A stretch of DNA of 64,000 bases from Brevibacillus borstelensis (lineage in GTDB: Bacteria; Bacillota; Bacilli; Brevibacillales; Brevibacillaceae): NCBI RefSeq assembly GCF_003710865.1, contig NZ_RHHO01000017.1, positions 248,001 through 312,000 on the forward strand, given 5' to 3'. Shown here piece by piece: positions 26,984 through 35,313 of the stretch. Each line of letters opens with the position of its first letter. The stretch's first letter is position 1. The notes under the pieces were generated by a model. The model saw only the letters and a program-made list of their open reading frames with translations. It ran no database searches and had not been told where the DNA came from. A program made the translations under genes and the position numbers.

Positions 26984-28366
26984 GTGGATCAGGCCCAACA
27001 CGTCCACTTTGTGGGCATAGGCGGATATGGCATGAGCGCCATCGCCCGCGTCTTGATCGACCTTGGCTACAAGGTAACCGGCTCCGATGTCGCAATGAAC
27101 GACTTGGCCAAAAAACTAGTACAGCGTGGGGCTGTCGTGCATATTGGACACGACGCCAGTCACGTTGCAGGATGCGATAAGGTTGTATATTCCACCAGCA
27201 TCTCCCCGGACAATCCGGAGGTGGTTGCGGCGGCGGAAAGAGGGATTCCGGTTTTGCACCGTTCCCAAATGCTGGCCAGTATTTTGAATGAGCGTACGGG
27301 TGTGGCTGTAGCTGGCGCACACGGTAAAACGACGACGACCTCGATGATTGCCCATGTGCTCGAGGAATGCGGTGTTGATCCGACGTTCATCATTGGCGGC
27401 GAGCTGATGAGCGCAGGAACCAACGCGAAAGCAGGCAAAAGCGACCTCGTCATTGCCGAAGCCGATGAAAGCGATGGCTCATTTCTGGAATACCGGCCGG
27501 TTTATGAAGTTGTAACCAATATCGAACCGGATCATCTGGAGCATTTTGACGGCGATTTTGCCAACCTGAAGCGTGCCTACGCCAAATTCCTGAGCCACTT
27601 GAAGCCGGGAGGAAAGGCTGTCCTCTGTTTGGATGACCCGCATATCCGGGAACTGATGGCAGACATGACGGGAGAGGCAATCACGTACTCCATTCAGCCT
27701 GCATATGTGGATCAGGCAGATTTCAGTGCCAGGGAGATCGTTTGCGGAGACAGGCGGACCAACTGCAAAATTTACCGCAAGGATGTCTTGCTGGGAGAGC
27801 TCGTGCTGTTTGTGCCGGGTAAACACAACATCGCCAACGCATTGGCGGCAGTTGTCGTATGCCTCGAGGCTGGTCTTGCGTTTGAACAGATCGCAGCCGC
27901 CTTTACCTCATTCAGCGGAGCCAAAAGGCGTTTCCAGATCATCGGGGATGCACAGGACATTTTGGTGGTAGATGACTACGCCCATCATCCGACAGAGATT
28001 ATGGCGACCTTGAATGGCGCGCGGGCATCGGGCCGTCGCGTAATTGCGGTGTTTCAGCCGCAGCGCTATACCCGAACGTACTTTTTGATGGATGAGTTTA
28101 GCAAAGCCTTCGGGGAAGCAGATGAAGTCATTATTACAGACATCTATTCACCTGCGGGAGAAGCGCGGATCGAAGGCGTCACGGCAGAGGTGCTGGTTGA
28201 AAAAATCCGCACCAACAGCCATCCGCGCGCCCAGTACATTCCGACCAAGGAGCTCGTGCAGGATCATCTCGCGCGATCGCTCAAACCGGGCGACCTCGTG
28301 CTGACAATGGGTGCCGGGGACATCTGGAAGTCGGCGCACTGGCTGGCGGAAAAACTGGTGAAATAA
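26984..28366 (+). CDS. murC: UDP-N-acetylmuramate--L-alanine ligase
   Basis: MurC adds L-Ala to UDP-MurNAc in the cytoplasm. The N-terminal nucleotide-binding segment [19 protein letters not shown], the P-loop [16 protein letters not shown] and [10 protein letters not shown] are intact. The GTG at 26984 has AGGTGA upstream and gives 460 residues. A GTG at 26975, overlapping the folC stop region, is the alternative. In B. subtilis murC (ytxF region) is not next to folC; the present arrangement suggests co-transcription with valS-folC. The gene ends at a clear terminator. Confidence 0.95.
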   Translation: MDQAQHVHFVGIGGYGMSAIARVLIDLGYKVTGSDVAMNDLAKKLVQRGAVVHIGHDASHVAGCDKVVYSTSISPDNPEVVAAAERGIPVLHRSQMLASILNERTGVAVAGAHGKTTTTSMIAHVLEECGVDPTFIIGGELMSAGTNAKAGKSDLVIAEADESDGSFLEYRPVYEVVTNIEPDHLEHFDGDFANLKRAYAKFLSHLKPGGKAVLCLDDPHIRELMADMTGEAITYSIQPAYVDQADFSAREIVCGDRRTNCKIYRKDVLLGELVLFVPGKHNIANALAAVVVCLEAGLAFEQIAAAFTSFSGAKRRFQIIGDAQDILVVDDYAHHPTEIMATLNGARASGRRVIAVFQPQRYTRTYFLMDEFSKAFGEADEVIITDIYSPAGEARIEGVTAEVLVEKIRTNSHPRAQYIPTKELVQDHLARSLKPGDLVLTMGAGDIWKSAHWLAEKLVK

Positions 28367-28401
28367 CGCGTGCAAATGAAAGCAAGACAGATATGTATGG
28401 G

Positions 28402-28430
28402 AGCCTGGACGACAGTCCGGGCTTTTTTTC
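28402..28430 (+). terminator. Terminator of valS-folC-murC
   Basis: The stem AGCCTGGAC / GTCCGGGCT with loop GACA is followed by seven Ts. Confidence 0.9.
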
Positions 28431-28459
28431 TTGTCAAAAGGAGCAAAAATCCATATAAT
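28431..28459 (+). promoter_or_regulatory. Promoter of fabH
   Basis: TTGTCA at 28431-28436, exactly 17 bases, TATAAT at 28454-28459. It directly abuts the FapR-type operator. Confidence 0.85.
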
Positions 28460-28475
28460 TAGTACCAGGTACTAA
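28459..28475. promoter_or_regulatory. FapR-type operator at fabH
   Basis: TTAGTACCAGGTACTAA is a perfect 17-bp palindrome that closely matches the known FapR box (TTAGTACCT-N-GGTACTAA-like). It covers the base after the -10 and the likely transcription start. FapR represses fatty-acid and phospholipid genes until malonyl-CoA releases it. Confidence 0.85.
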
Positions 28476-28503
28476 TACTAAGTGATAAAGGGGTGGCTGC
28501 AAT

Positions 28504-29496
28504 ATGTCTTTGGAAAGAAAATCCTCAGCGAGAATAACGGCAATCGGGACGTATGTGCCTCAGCGGATTATGACCAATTCCGATCTGGAGGAAATGGTGG
28601 ATACATCCAATGAATGGATTGTGCAGCGCACAGGAATCCATGAGCGAAGAATTGCAGCGGAAGATCAATACACGAGCGATTTGGCGATTGCTGCGGTAGA
28701 AAACCTGATGCAGACCTGGGGCAAGGACGTCTCCGATGTCGATCTGGTCCTGGTGTCGACGACGACGCCGGATTATCCGTTTCCCAGTGTAGCGAGCAAA
28801 CTGCAGGCTCATTTCGGGATGACTCATGCGGGAGCGCTCGACCTGAATGCGACATGTGCCGGGTTTACTTATGCCCTGCATCTGGCTGATGGCATGATCA
28901 GCGCGGGTTTGCACCGCCGCATCCTTGTCGTGGCAGCAGAAACGATGTCGAAAGTTACAGACTACACGGATCGCACCACCTGCATTCTGTTTGGGGATGG
29001 TGCGGGCGCTATGCTGGTGGAAGCGGCCCCGGGCCACGGTTCGTTCCTCTCCGCAAACGTGGGGGCAAAAGGAGAAGGGGGCATTCACGTCTATCGATCA
29101 GGGCTGTCTAGCCGGATGGGTGACCACGAGCTTGCCGGGAACGGCTTGATCGTGCAAAACGGCAGAGAGGTGTACAAATGGGCCGTAACCACCGTTCCCA
29201 AAGGAATGCAGGCTGTCGTGGAGAAGGCAGGCAAAAGCCTGGATGATGTGGATTGGTTTATCCCGCACAGTGCCAATTTGCGGATGATCGAGTCGATTTG
29301 TGAGAAGAGCGGGTTTCCGATGGAAAAGACGCTCTACAGCCTGAAATATTATGGCAATACTTCTGCAGCGACGATCCCGCTAGCCTTGCATCTGGGCATC
29401 CGGGACGGGCGGGTGAAACCGGGAGATACGCTTTTGCTGTACGGCTTCGGCGGAGGGCTGGTGCACGCCGGGCTGCTGCTTTCCTGGAACCCGTAA
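28504..29496 (+). CDS. fabH: Beta-ketoacyl-ACP synthase III
   Basis: FabH starts fatty-acid synthesis by condensing an acyl-CoA with malonyl-ACP. The 330 residues keep the thiolase-fold triad: Cys118 in LNATCAGF, His255 in FIPHSANLRMIES and Asn285 in YYGNTSAA. The start ATG has AAAGGGGTGG upstream. The gene is alone, without fabF behind it. That and the PHSANLRMIE motif suggest the FabHB-like class of branched-chain-preferring enzymes, though the two classes cannot be separated with certainty here. A FapR-type operator lies over its promoter. Confidence 0.95.
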   Translation: MSLERKSSARITAIGTYVPQRIMTNSDLEEMVDTSNEWIVQRTGIHERRIAAEDQYTSDLAIAAVENLMQTWGKDVSDVDLVLVSTTTPDYPFPSVASKLQAHFGMTHAGALDLNATCAGFTYALHLADGMISAGLHRRILVVAAETMSKVTDYTDRTTCILFGDGAGAMLVEAAPGHGSFLSANVGAKGEGGIHVYRSGLSSRMGDHELAGNGLIVQNGREVYKWAVTTVPKGMQAVVEKAGKSLDDVDWFIPHSANLRMIESICEKSGFPMEKTLYSLKYYGNTSAATIPLALHLGIRDGRVKPGDTLLLYGFGGGLVHAGLLLSWNP

Positions 29497-29578
29497 ACAC
29501 GTCCGCCCCGAGAGTCATAACCTGTCCCTCCCAGACGTATGCTGATACAAAGTAGCCTGGGTGGAGGAGGCGTTTATC

Positions 29579-30793
29579 GTGAACGGGGAAAGAGACAAGA
29601 GCAAGGTTACGGTGAGGCTGAACGGGGAGCGGTGGAACGGAAAGAGAGCGGAAAAGGAGAAAAAAGCAGAGCAGCCGATGCGTTGGAATTCGGTTCAAAG
29701 CCAGGCGCCTGTGGCAAAGCCGGTCCGAAACGAGGATGCTTGGTCACGGCTGGCCCAGCTTCGCGCCACGTCGCAGACGGAGCCGAAAGAGCCGCGACAA
29801 GACGTGATTCTGCCAGTGGATGAAGGTGGAAATGAGCACCACACTCCAGGTGGCAGAAGGCCCATCATTGTGCCAGATTGGGTGCGTGATCAAGGGTGGG
29901 CGAAAACCTTGCTGAGCACAGGAGGAGCAGTAGCCATCGGCTTGCTGTTTGGCTTGCTGGTTTTGACTGTATTCAACCAGGAGCAGGTAACGCAATCGTA
30001 CCAAGCCGTTTTGAGCGATACCGTTCATACATTGACTGCACAGGAGCCGGAGCCGAAATCAGCGACAGACCCGGGAGCAGCTTTGACGAAGCCCGTCTCA
30101 TCCCAGACACAGGCCCCGGGACAAGAGGTAAAATTGAAGCTGCCCGATGAAAAGCTGTTTGTCGCTCAGGCCGGTGCATTTCAGCCTGACGTGCCAAGAG
30201 AGGACGTAGTCATGCCGCTCAAGGATGCGGGACTTCCGCATCTTCTGTACAAAGGGAGCGATAAGCAGTACTTGTTTGCAGCAGGTTCTCCCAACAGGGA
30301 TGCTGTACTGGGCTTTGCCAGCATATTGAAGCAAAAGGGCATCGATGTGTATGTAAAGGAAATGACCTTCCCGGGAATTGACAAGGCAGTCTCCCTGCAA
30401 GCGGCGACAACTGGCGAGAAGCTGCCGGATGTAAACGGGTTTTTGCAGAACGGATGGAAAATAGCCAAGACCCTGTCTCTTCAATCCGGTGCGGTTGTCA
30501 GCACGGCCCAGCCGCCTTTGTCAAAGGAAGAGGAGGCTCAGCTAAAAGAGCAGCACCGTCAGTTTTTGGAGGAGAGTCGATTGCTGCAGACCTCTGAGCA
30601 ATGGCAGCCCATGATCAACGGCATGGTGAACGGGATTAATCAGGCGATGACCGCACAGGGGAAAATGGCAGAAGCAGCGGCGGCAAAGAAACAGGCCAGC
30701 GCAGAATCATATGCCTGGCAAGTACAGACTGGCGTGCTCTCCTTCTGGGAATCCTATTCCGACTGGGTAGCCCAGCTTCAAAAAAACAGCTAG
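29579..30793 (+). CDS. spoIIB: Stage II sporulation protein B-like
   Basis: The GTG at 29579 preceded by GGAGGAGG gives 404 residues. The N-terminal ~110 residues are charged and cytosolic. One membrane helix follows (about 120-140: AVAIGLLFGLLVLTVF), then a Pro/Gln-rich linker and an extracytoplasmic domain (about 190-290: KLFVAQAGAFQ, KQYLFAAGSPNRDAVLGFASIL) with the pattern of a SPOR peptidoglycan-binding domain. Position before maf-radC-mreB is where spoIIB lies in Bacillus, where it helps septal thinning and engulfment. The family is poorly conserved, so the name rests on context plus architecture. Confidence 0.8.
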   Translation: MNGERDKSKVTVRLNGERWNGKRAEKEKKAEQPMRWNSVQSQAPVAKPVRNEDAWSRLAQLRATSQTEPKEPRQDVILPVDEGGNEHHTPGGRRPIIVPDWVRDQGWAKTLLSTGGAVAIGLLFGLLVLTVFNQEQVTQSYQAVLSDTVHTLTAQEPEPKSATDPGAALTKPVSSQTQAPGQEVKLKLPDEKLFVAQAGAFQPDVPREDVVMPLKDAGLPHLLYKGSDKQYLFAAGSPNRDAVLGFASILKQKGIDVYVKEMTFPGIDKAVSLQAATTGEKLPDVNGFLQNGWKIAKTLSLQSGAVVSTAQPPLSKEEEAQLKEQHRQFLEESRLLQTSEQWQPMINGMVNGINQAMTAQGKMAEAAAAKKQASAESYAWQVQTGVLSFWESYSDWVAQLQKNS

Positions 30794-31041
30794 CCTAACG
30801 AAGCCTGCTTATCGCTCATACGCCTCATGACGCTCCCTTTGCGGCAGATTATTGCTCCGACATAAAACATCAAAAGATAGACAAATGGACACGGGACTTG
30901 CGGCATATATTCTTGCTGGAAGTCTTTTCTTTTTATACAGTAAGTACCAGGAGCAATCAGGGATTGTTTCGAGTGGTCCCATTTGCTACACTTATGGTTG
31001 GCAAAAATAGATTCCCTTGCTAAAAAGGGAGTGGAGAATTG

Positions 31042-31284
31042 ATGAAGGGGAAAGAAACGCTTACACTTGTTTTTCTTTTAATTTCCGGGTTGTTATGTGG
31101 AAGCATCCTGGGAGAAGTTTTGGGGCCATGGGTCCCTTTTCTGACGAAGAGCAAAGAGATAACATGGTCACCAGCAGCCGATTTAGAAATTTTGAAGTAC
31201 GACTTGAACCTTCAGGTAAAACTAAATCTGGCTAGTATTGGAGGGCTTGCCCTCGCGTTCTGGATATATCGAAGAATGAAGTAG
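31042..31284 (+). CDS. DUF4321 small membrane protein
   Basis: The 80-residue protein has two hydrophobic segments (about 7-27 and 60-76) and the DUF4321 layout: SGLLCGSILGEVLGPWVPFL, then KYDLNLQVKLNLASIGGLALAF. The ATG at 31042 was chosen over a TTG directly before it, with GGAGTGGAG upstream. DUF4321 genes are common just before maf-radC-mreB in Firmicutes. The function is unknown. Confidence 0.85.
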   Translation: MKGKETLTLVFLLISGLLCGSILGEVLGPWVPFLTKSKEITWSPAADLEILKYDLNLQVKLNLASIGGLALAFWIYRRMK

Positions 31285-31295
31285 GTAGAGACGAC

Positions 31296-31880
31296 ATGAA
31301 AACCAGTACATCTCTCATTTTGGCATCCTCATCTCCTCGCCGTCGCGAACTCTTGAAGACAGTGGGCTTCGACTTCACGGTCATGACCAGTGACGTAGAT
31401 GAATCCACGCAGGAGGGGCTGCTCCCCCACGAAGTAGTCGAACAATTGGCATACCGAAAAGCCAGGGCTGTGGCAGACAGAGTAGAGAAGGGTATTGTCT
31501 TGGGCTCCGATACGGTTGTGGTTTTGGATGACATCATTTTGGGCAAGCCTGCTGACGAAGAGGAGGCGTTTCAGATGCTTTCTTCTCTTCAAGGACGGGA
31601 GCACGTCGTATACAGCGGGGTTGCTCTGATCGATGCCGAAACCGGTCGCTCCGAAGTAAAGCACAGCAAGACACAAGTGCGGTTTCGAGCGCTGACCGAT
31701 CGCGAGATTCACGCATACATTCGTACCAAAGAACCGATGGACAAGGCTGGTTCCTACGCCATTCAAGGTATAGGTGCAACCATGGTAGAAAGCATTACAG
31801 GCGACTATTTTACTGTAGTTGGCCTGCCTCTTTGTCTGACGGCCAACATGCTTTCCCGTTTCGGGATTTCCTTGTTGTAA
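31296..31880 (+). CDS. maf: Maf-family nucleoside triphosphate pyrophosphatase
   Basis: The 194 residues have all Maf signatures: ILASSSPRRRELL, GSDTVVVLD, ILGKPADEEEA and DKAGSYAIQG-IGA followed by GDYFTVVGLPL. Family members hydrolyse dTTP/UTP and modified nucleotides and affect septum formation when overproduced. The gene starts 11 bases after the DUF4321 gene and precedes radC and mreB as in B. subtilis. Confidence 0.96.
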   Translation: MKTSTSLILASSSPRRRELLKTVGFDFTVMTSDVDESTQEGLLPHEVVEQLAYRKARAVADRVEKGIVLGSDTVVVLDDIILGKPADEEEAFQMLSSLQGREHVVYSGVALIDAETGRSEVKHSKTQVRFRALTDREIHAYIRTKEPMDKAGSYAIQGIGATMVESITGDYFTVVGLPLCLTANMLSRFGISLL

Positions 31881-31978
31881 CGTAAGAAAACGCGGCAACG
31901 GCCACACAGCACTTGAAACGCCTTCATCGCCAGCCGTTACTCGCACAACCTTCCTATGGAAGCTGGAGGCGGTAAAAA

Positions 31979-32677
31979 TTGGCGCAAAAAGAGTGTAACA
32001 AAATGCACATGAAAAACGTCCCTTACTATGACCGTCCAAGGGAAAGACTGCTTCGGGAGGGAGCGGCTTACCTTTCGGACACCGAGCTGATTGCCATTAT
32101 GCTCCGTACGGGAAGAGAACAAGAGACGGTTTTTCAACTGGCGCAGCGCTTGTTGGCCACCTTCGGCGACATCGGCGAATTGGCCCAAGCCTCTCATGCT
32201 GAGCTGACAAGGATCAAGGGAGTAGGCACCGTCAAGGCGGTGGAATTGCAGGCTGCGTTCGAGCTGGGCAGAAGGGTTGCCCTTTCTTCCCCCGAAAAGC
32301 GCACAACGATTCGCTTGCCGCGTGACGTCGCCAAGCTGATGCTTCCGGAAATGAGGCACTTGACCCAAGAGCATTTTGTTTGCTTGTTTCTAAACACAAA
32401 AAATCACGTGATCGGAAAACAGACTATTTTTGTCGGGAGTCTCGACGCTTCGATCGTGCACCCCAGAGAAGTCTTCAAAGAAGCGATCAGGCGCAGCAGT
32501 GCTTCGGTCATCTGCTTGCATAATCATCCGAGCGGCGATCCTACACCCAGCAGGGAGGATATTGCCGTTACGCGGACACTGCAGGAGGCCGGTGAACTGA
32601 TCGGCATTTCATTGCTCGATCATATCATCATCGGTGACGGCAGCTTTGTCAGCCTAAAGGAGCAGGGATATTTGTAA
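31979..32677 (+). CDS. radC: RadC-family JAB-domain protein
   Basis: TTG at 31979 with GGAGG nine bases upstream is taken as start (232 residues); ATGs at 32003 and 32009 are alternatives without a ribosome site. An N-terminal helix-hairpin-helix region (LTRIKGVGTVKAVELQAAFELG) is followed by an MPN/JAB domain whose metal motif is complete (CLHNHPSGDPTPSREDIAVT). The old DNA-repair role is not supported in other bacteria, and the biochemical activity is unresolved. Its position between maf and mreB is standard. Confidence 0.95.
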   Translation: MAQKECNKMHMKNVPYYDRPRERLLREGAAYLSDTELIAIMLRTGREQETVFQLAQRLLATFGDIGELAQASHAELTRIKGVGTVKAVELQAAFELGRRVALSSPEKRTTIRLPRDVAKLMLPEMRHLTQEHFVCLFLNTKNHVIGKQTIFVGSLDASIVHPREVFKEAIRRSSASVICLHNHPSGDPTPSREDIAVTRTLQEAGELIGISLLDHIIIGDGSFVSLKEQGYL

Positions 32678-32744
32678 TCCCCCTGTTTCGCTAATGACTT
32701 ACAATACTTACTAGCATTTGGAACTTAGCGGAAGGAGTTTTTCT

Positions 32745-33788
32745 ATGTTTGGTGGATTTTCTCGTGACATGGGGATTGACCTTGGCACTGCCAATACACT
32801 CGTTTATGCAAAAGGGAAAGGAATCGTCGTTCGTGAGCCGTCTGTCGTGGCGATCCGTACCGATACGAATACCATTGAGGCCGTCGGTAACGCGGCGAAA
32901 AACATGATCGGCCGTACACCGGGCAATATCGTCGCCGTTCGTCCGATGAAGGACGGTGTCATCGCCGATTTTGAAACAACCGCCACTATGATGCGATACT
33001 TTATTAATCAGGCGCAAAAGAACAAAGGGCTGTTCAGCCGCCGTCCAAATGTAATGGTGTGTGTTCCATCCGGGATCACAGCGGTTGAAAAGCGCGCTGT
33101 GGAAGATGCGACTACCCAAGCAGGTGCAAAAGCAGCATTCACGATCGAAGAACCTTTTGCCGCTGCCATCGGGGCTGATCTGCCTGTATGGGAGCCGACT
33201 GGCAGCATGGTTGTGGACATCGGCGGCGGTACGACTGAGGTTGCCATCATTTCGCTAGGCGGAATTGTCACTGCCCGCTCGATTCGTGTAGCAGGGGACG
33301 AGATGGACGAGGCGATCGTTCAATACATCAAACGGAAGTACAATCTGATGATTGGGGAGCGCAGCTCGGAGACACTGAAGCTGGAGATCGGTTCTGCCAT
33401 TCCGCCGGAAGTAGTAGAGTCGGTAGAAATCCGCGGACGCGACCTCGTAACGGGATTGCCGAAGACGCTGAGCGTCAGCAGTACGGAGATCGCCGAAGCC
33501 CTGGCCGAGACGGTAGCGGCGATTGTGGAAGCTGTAAAAGTTACGTTGGAAAAAAGTCCGCCGGAGCTTGCTGCGGACATTATGGACAGAGGGATTGTAC
33601 TGACCGGTGGCGGGGCCTTGCTCCGCAATTTGGATCGTCTTCTGAGCAAAGAAACCGGCATGCCGGTTCACGTTGCGGAAAACGCACTGGATTGTGTAGC
33701 GATCGGAACCGGCCGTGCGTTGGAGAACCTGCACTTGTTCAAGTCAAAGCACGGTATAACCTCTTCCCGACAAAAACGCGGTAGATAA
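32745..33788 (+). CDS. mreB: Rod-shape determining actin MreB
   Basis: MreB polymerises under the membrane and directs lateral wall synthesis. The ATG at 32745 with GAAGGAG upstream gives 347 residues; an upstream in-frame start is rejected. Actin motifs are intact: [14 protein letters not shown] (phosphate 1), [16 protein letters not shown] (phosphate 2) and [18 protein letters not shown] (adenosine loop). It starts the mreBCD-pbp2-minCD-rodA block, which gathers nearly the whole elongation and division-site machinery. Confidence 0.98.
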   Translation: MFGGFSRDMGIDLGTANTLVYAKGKGIVVREPSVVAIRTDTNTIEAVGNAAKNMIGRTPGNIVAVRPMKDGVIADFETTATMMRYFINQAQKNKGLFSRRPNVMVCVPSGITAVEKRAVEDATTQAGAKAAFTIEEPFAAAIGADLPVWEPTGSMVVDIGGGTTEVAIISLGGIVTARSIRVAGDEMDEAIVQYIKRKYNLMIGERSSETLKLEIGSAIPPEVVESVEIRGRDLVTGLPKTLSVSSTEIAEALAETVAAIVEAVKVTLEKSPPELAADIMDRGIVLTGGGALLRNLDRLLSKETGMPVHVAENALDCVAIGTGRALENLHLFKSKHGITSSRQKRGR

Positions 33789-33802
33789 ACGGAGGTTGCG
33801 GC

Positions 33803-34747
33803 ATGTCGTTTTTCGGGAATAAGCGACTGATCATTGTCCTTGTGGGCCTGGTTTTGCTCATTACGATCGTGGGTTTCACTTCCCGGGAACGGTCTAAACT
33901 CAGCTGGCCGGAAATGTTTTTGAAGGATACATTCAGCGTGGTGCAGGGCTTTTTTTATCGCCCTGCCCAGGCTGTTTCCGGCTTTTTTCAGGGAATTGGC
34001 GATGCGTATGATGTTTACGAGGAGAATCGTGCACTGAAAGCTGGTATGGACCAATACGCGAGAATGACAGCCGAATTGCACGACCTGCAAGCGGAAAATG
34101 AACGTTTGCGGTCCGCCCTGCAGGCGAAGGATAATCTGGTAAAATCATACGATCTCCGCTTCGCAGAGGTAGTGGCGCGAAATCCAGACACTTGGAACAA
34201 TACGATTACGATTGACAAAGGATTAAAGCACGGAATCAAAAAAGATATGGCAGTGATGACAGCCAAAGGCTTGATCGGACGAGTACAGAGCGTAGCCAAT
34301 TTCTCTTCGACAGTCGAGCTGTTGACCAGCTACGAGCGGCGAAACCACATATCTGCCTATATCCAGGTGAAGCTGCAGGCGGCCAACGGCACGACGTCCT
34401 ATCAAACCGTAAGCGGCGTCATTGAAGAATACGATCCTCAGGAGCGTCTGTTGATCATGCGAAAAATTCCTTGGGGACAGAAAATTGAAGCAAAACAGCA
34501 GGTGGTGTCTTCCGGCCTGGGCGGGGTGATACCGCGAAATCTGCCGATCGGGTATATTGTCCGGGTAGAGCCGGATGATTACGGTTTGACGCAGACGGCC
34601 TACATCCAGCCCAGCGCAGACTTCTCCCAATTAAATGAAGTGATGGTGGTAGAACGGAGCTTTACCTTCACGCCTACAGGCGAATTGGTTCCCAACCAGC
34701 AGACACAGACACCACCCGCTCCGCCGGCTGCCGGGGGTGGACAATAA
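33803..34747 (+). CDS. mreC: Rod-shape determining protein MreC
   Basis: The 314-residue bitopic membrane protein has one N-terminal helix (residues 9-25), a coiled coil (about 70-110: ELHDLQAENERLRSALQ) and the beta-barrel extracellular domain (ARNPDTWNNTITIDKGLKHGI, TAKGLIGRV). The C-terminus is Pro/Gln-rich. GGAGG precedes the ATG. MreC links MreB to the class B PBP, whose gene lies two positions downstream. Confidence 0.96.
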   Translation: MSFFGNKRLIIVLVGLVLLITIVGFTSRERSKLSWPEMFLKDTFSVVQGFFYRPAQAVSGFFQGIGDAYDVYEENRALKAGMDQYARMTAELHDLQAENERLRSALQAKDNLVKSYDLRFAEVVARNPDTWNNTITIDKGLKHGIKKDMAVMTAKGLIGRVQSVANFSSTVELLTSYERRNHISAYIQVKLQAANGTTSYQTVSGVIEEYDPQERLLIMRKIPWGQKIEAKQQVVSSGLGGVIPRNLPIGYIVRVEPDDYGLTQTAYIQPSADFSQLNEVMVVERSFTFTPTGELVPNQQTQTPPAPPAAGGGQ

Positions 34748-35271
34748 TGTCTCGGTTATTGCTGACGTTGACGCTGCTGCTGTTGTTTGTTCTTGAGGGA
34801 ACGGTTATACAGTTTGTGTCGCCTTCCGCATGGGGTCTGTCCTGGATGACAGTACCCCGATTTGCGCTTGTAGGTACCTTGCTCGTGTCCATGTTTCTGG
34901 GAAGGCGTGAGGGATTGTACTACGGCCTGGCCATCGGATTGCTCCACGATGTTCTTTATGGACAGGTTGTAGGACTGTACATGATGACGATGATGGTAGC
35001 CAGCTATTTCGCAGGGCTGATCGTCGTCTTGTTTCAGCGCGGCTTTGCGATGGTCTTCATCACATGCAGCCTGATCCTGTTTGGCCACGAATGGCTTTTG
35101 TACAGCACTCATCGGTTATTTGCGACTGCACCGCTGGATGTTCGCTGGATGTTAAATTGGCAAATCATACCGACAACGGTTCTCAATATCCTGTTTGGAC
35201 TATTGATTTATCTCCCGATGAAGACCATCTGCAAGGCTGTCATCTCCAAACGGGAAGTGCCGCTGGAATAA
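34747..35271 (+). CDS. mreD: Rod-shape determining protein MreD
   Basis: This 174-residue integral membrane protein with about five or six helices starts on the last base of the mreC stop (TAATG). The conserved GLYYGLAIGLLHDVLYG segment around residue 55-75 is typical of MreD. It works with MreC in the elongasome. Confidence 0.94.
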   Translation: MSRLLLTLTLLLLFVLEGTVIQFVSPSAWGLSWMTVPRFALVGTLLVSMFLGRREGLYYGLAIGLLHDVLYGQVVGLYMMTMMVASYFAGLIVVLFQRGFAMVFITCSLILFGHEWLLYSTHRLFATAPLDVRWMLNWQIIPTTVLNILFGLLIYLPMKTICKAVISKREVPLE

Positions 35272-35313
35272 ATCATTGGTATGACGATTCACCCTGAGAG
35301 GAGGAGAAGGATC

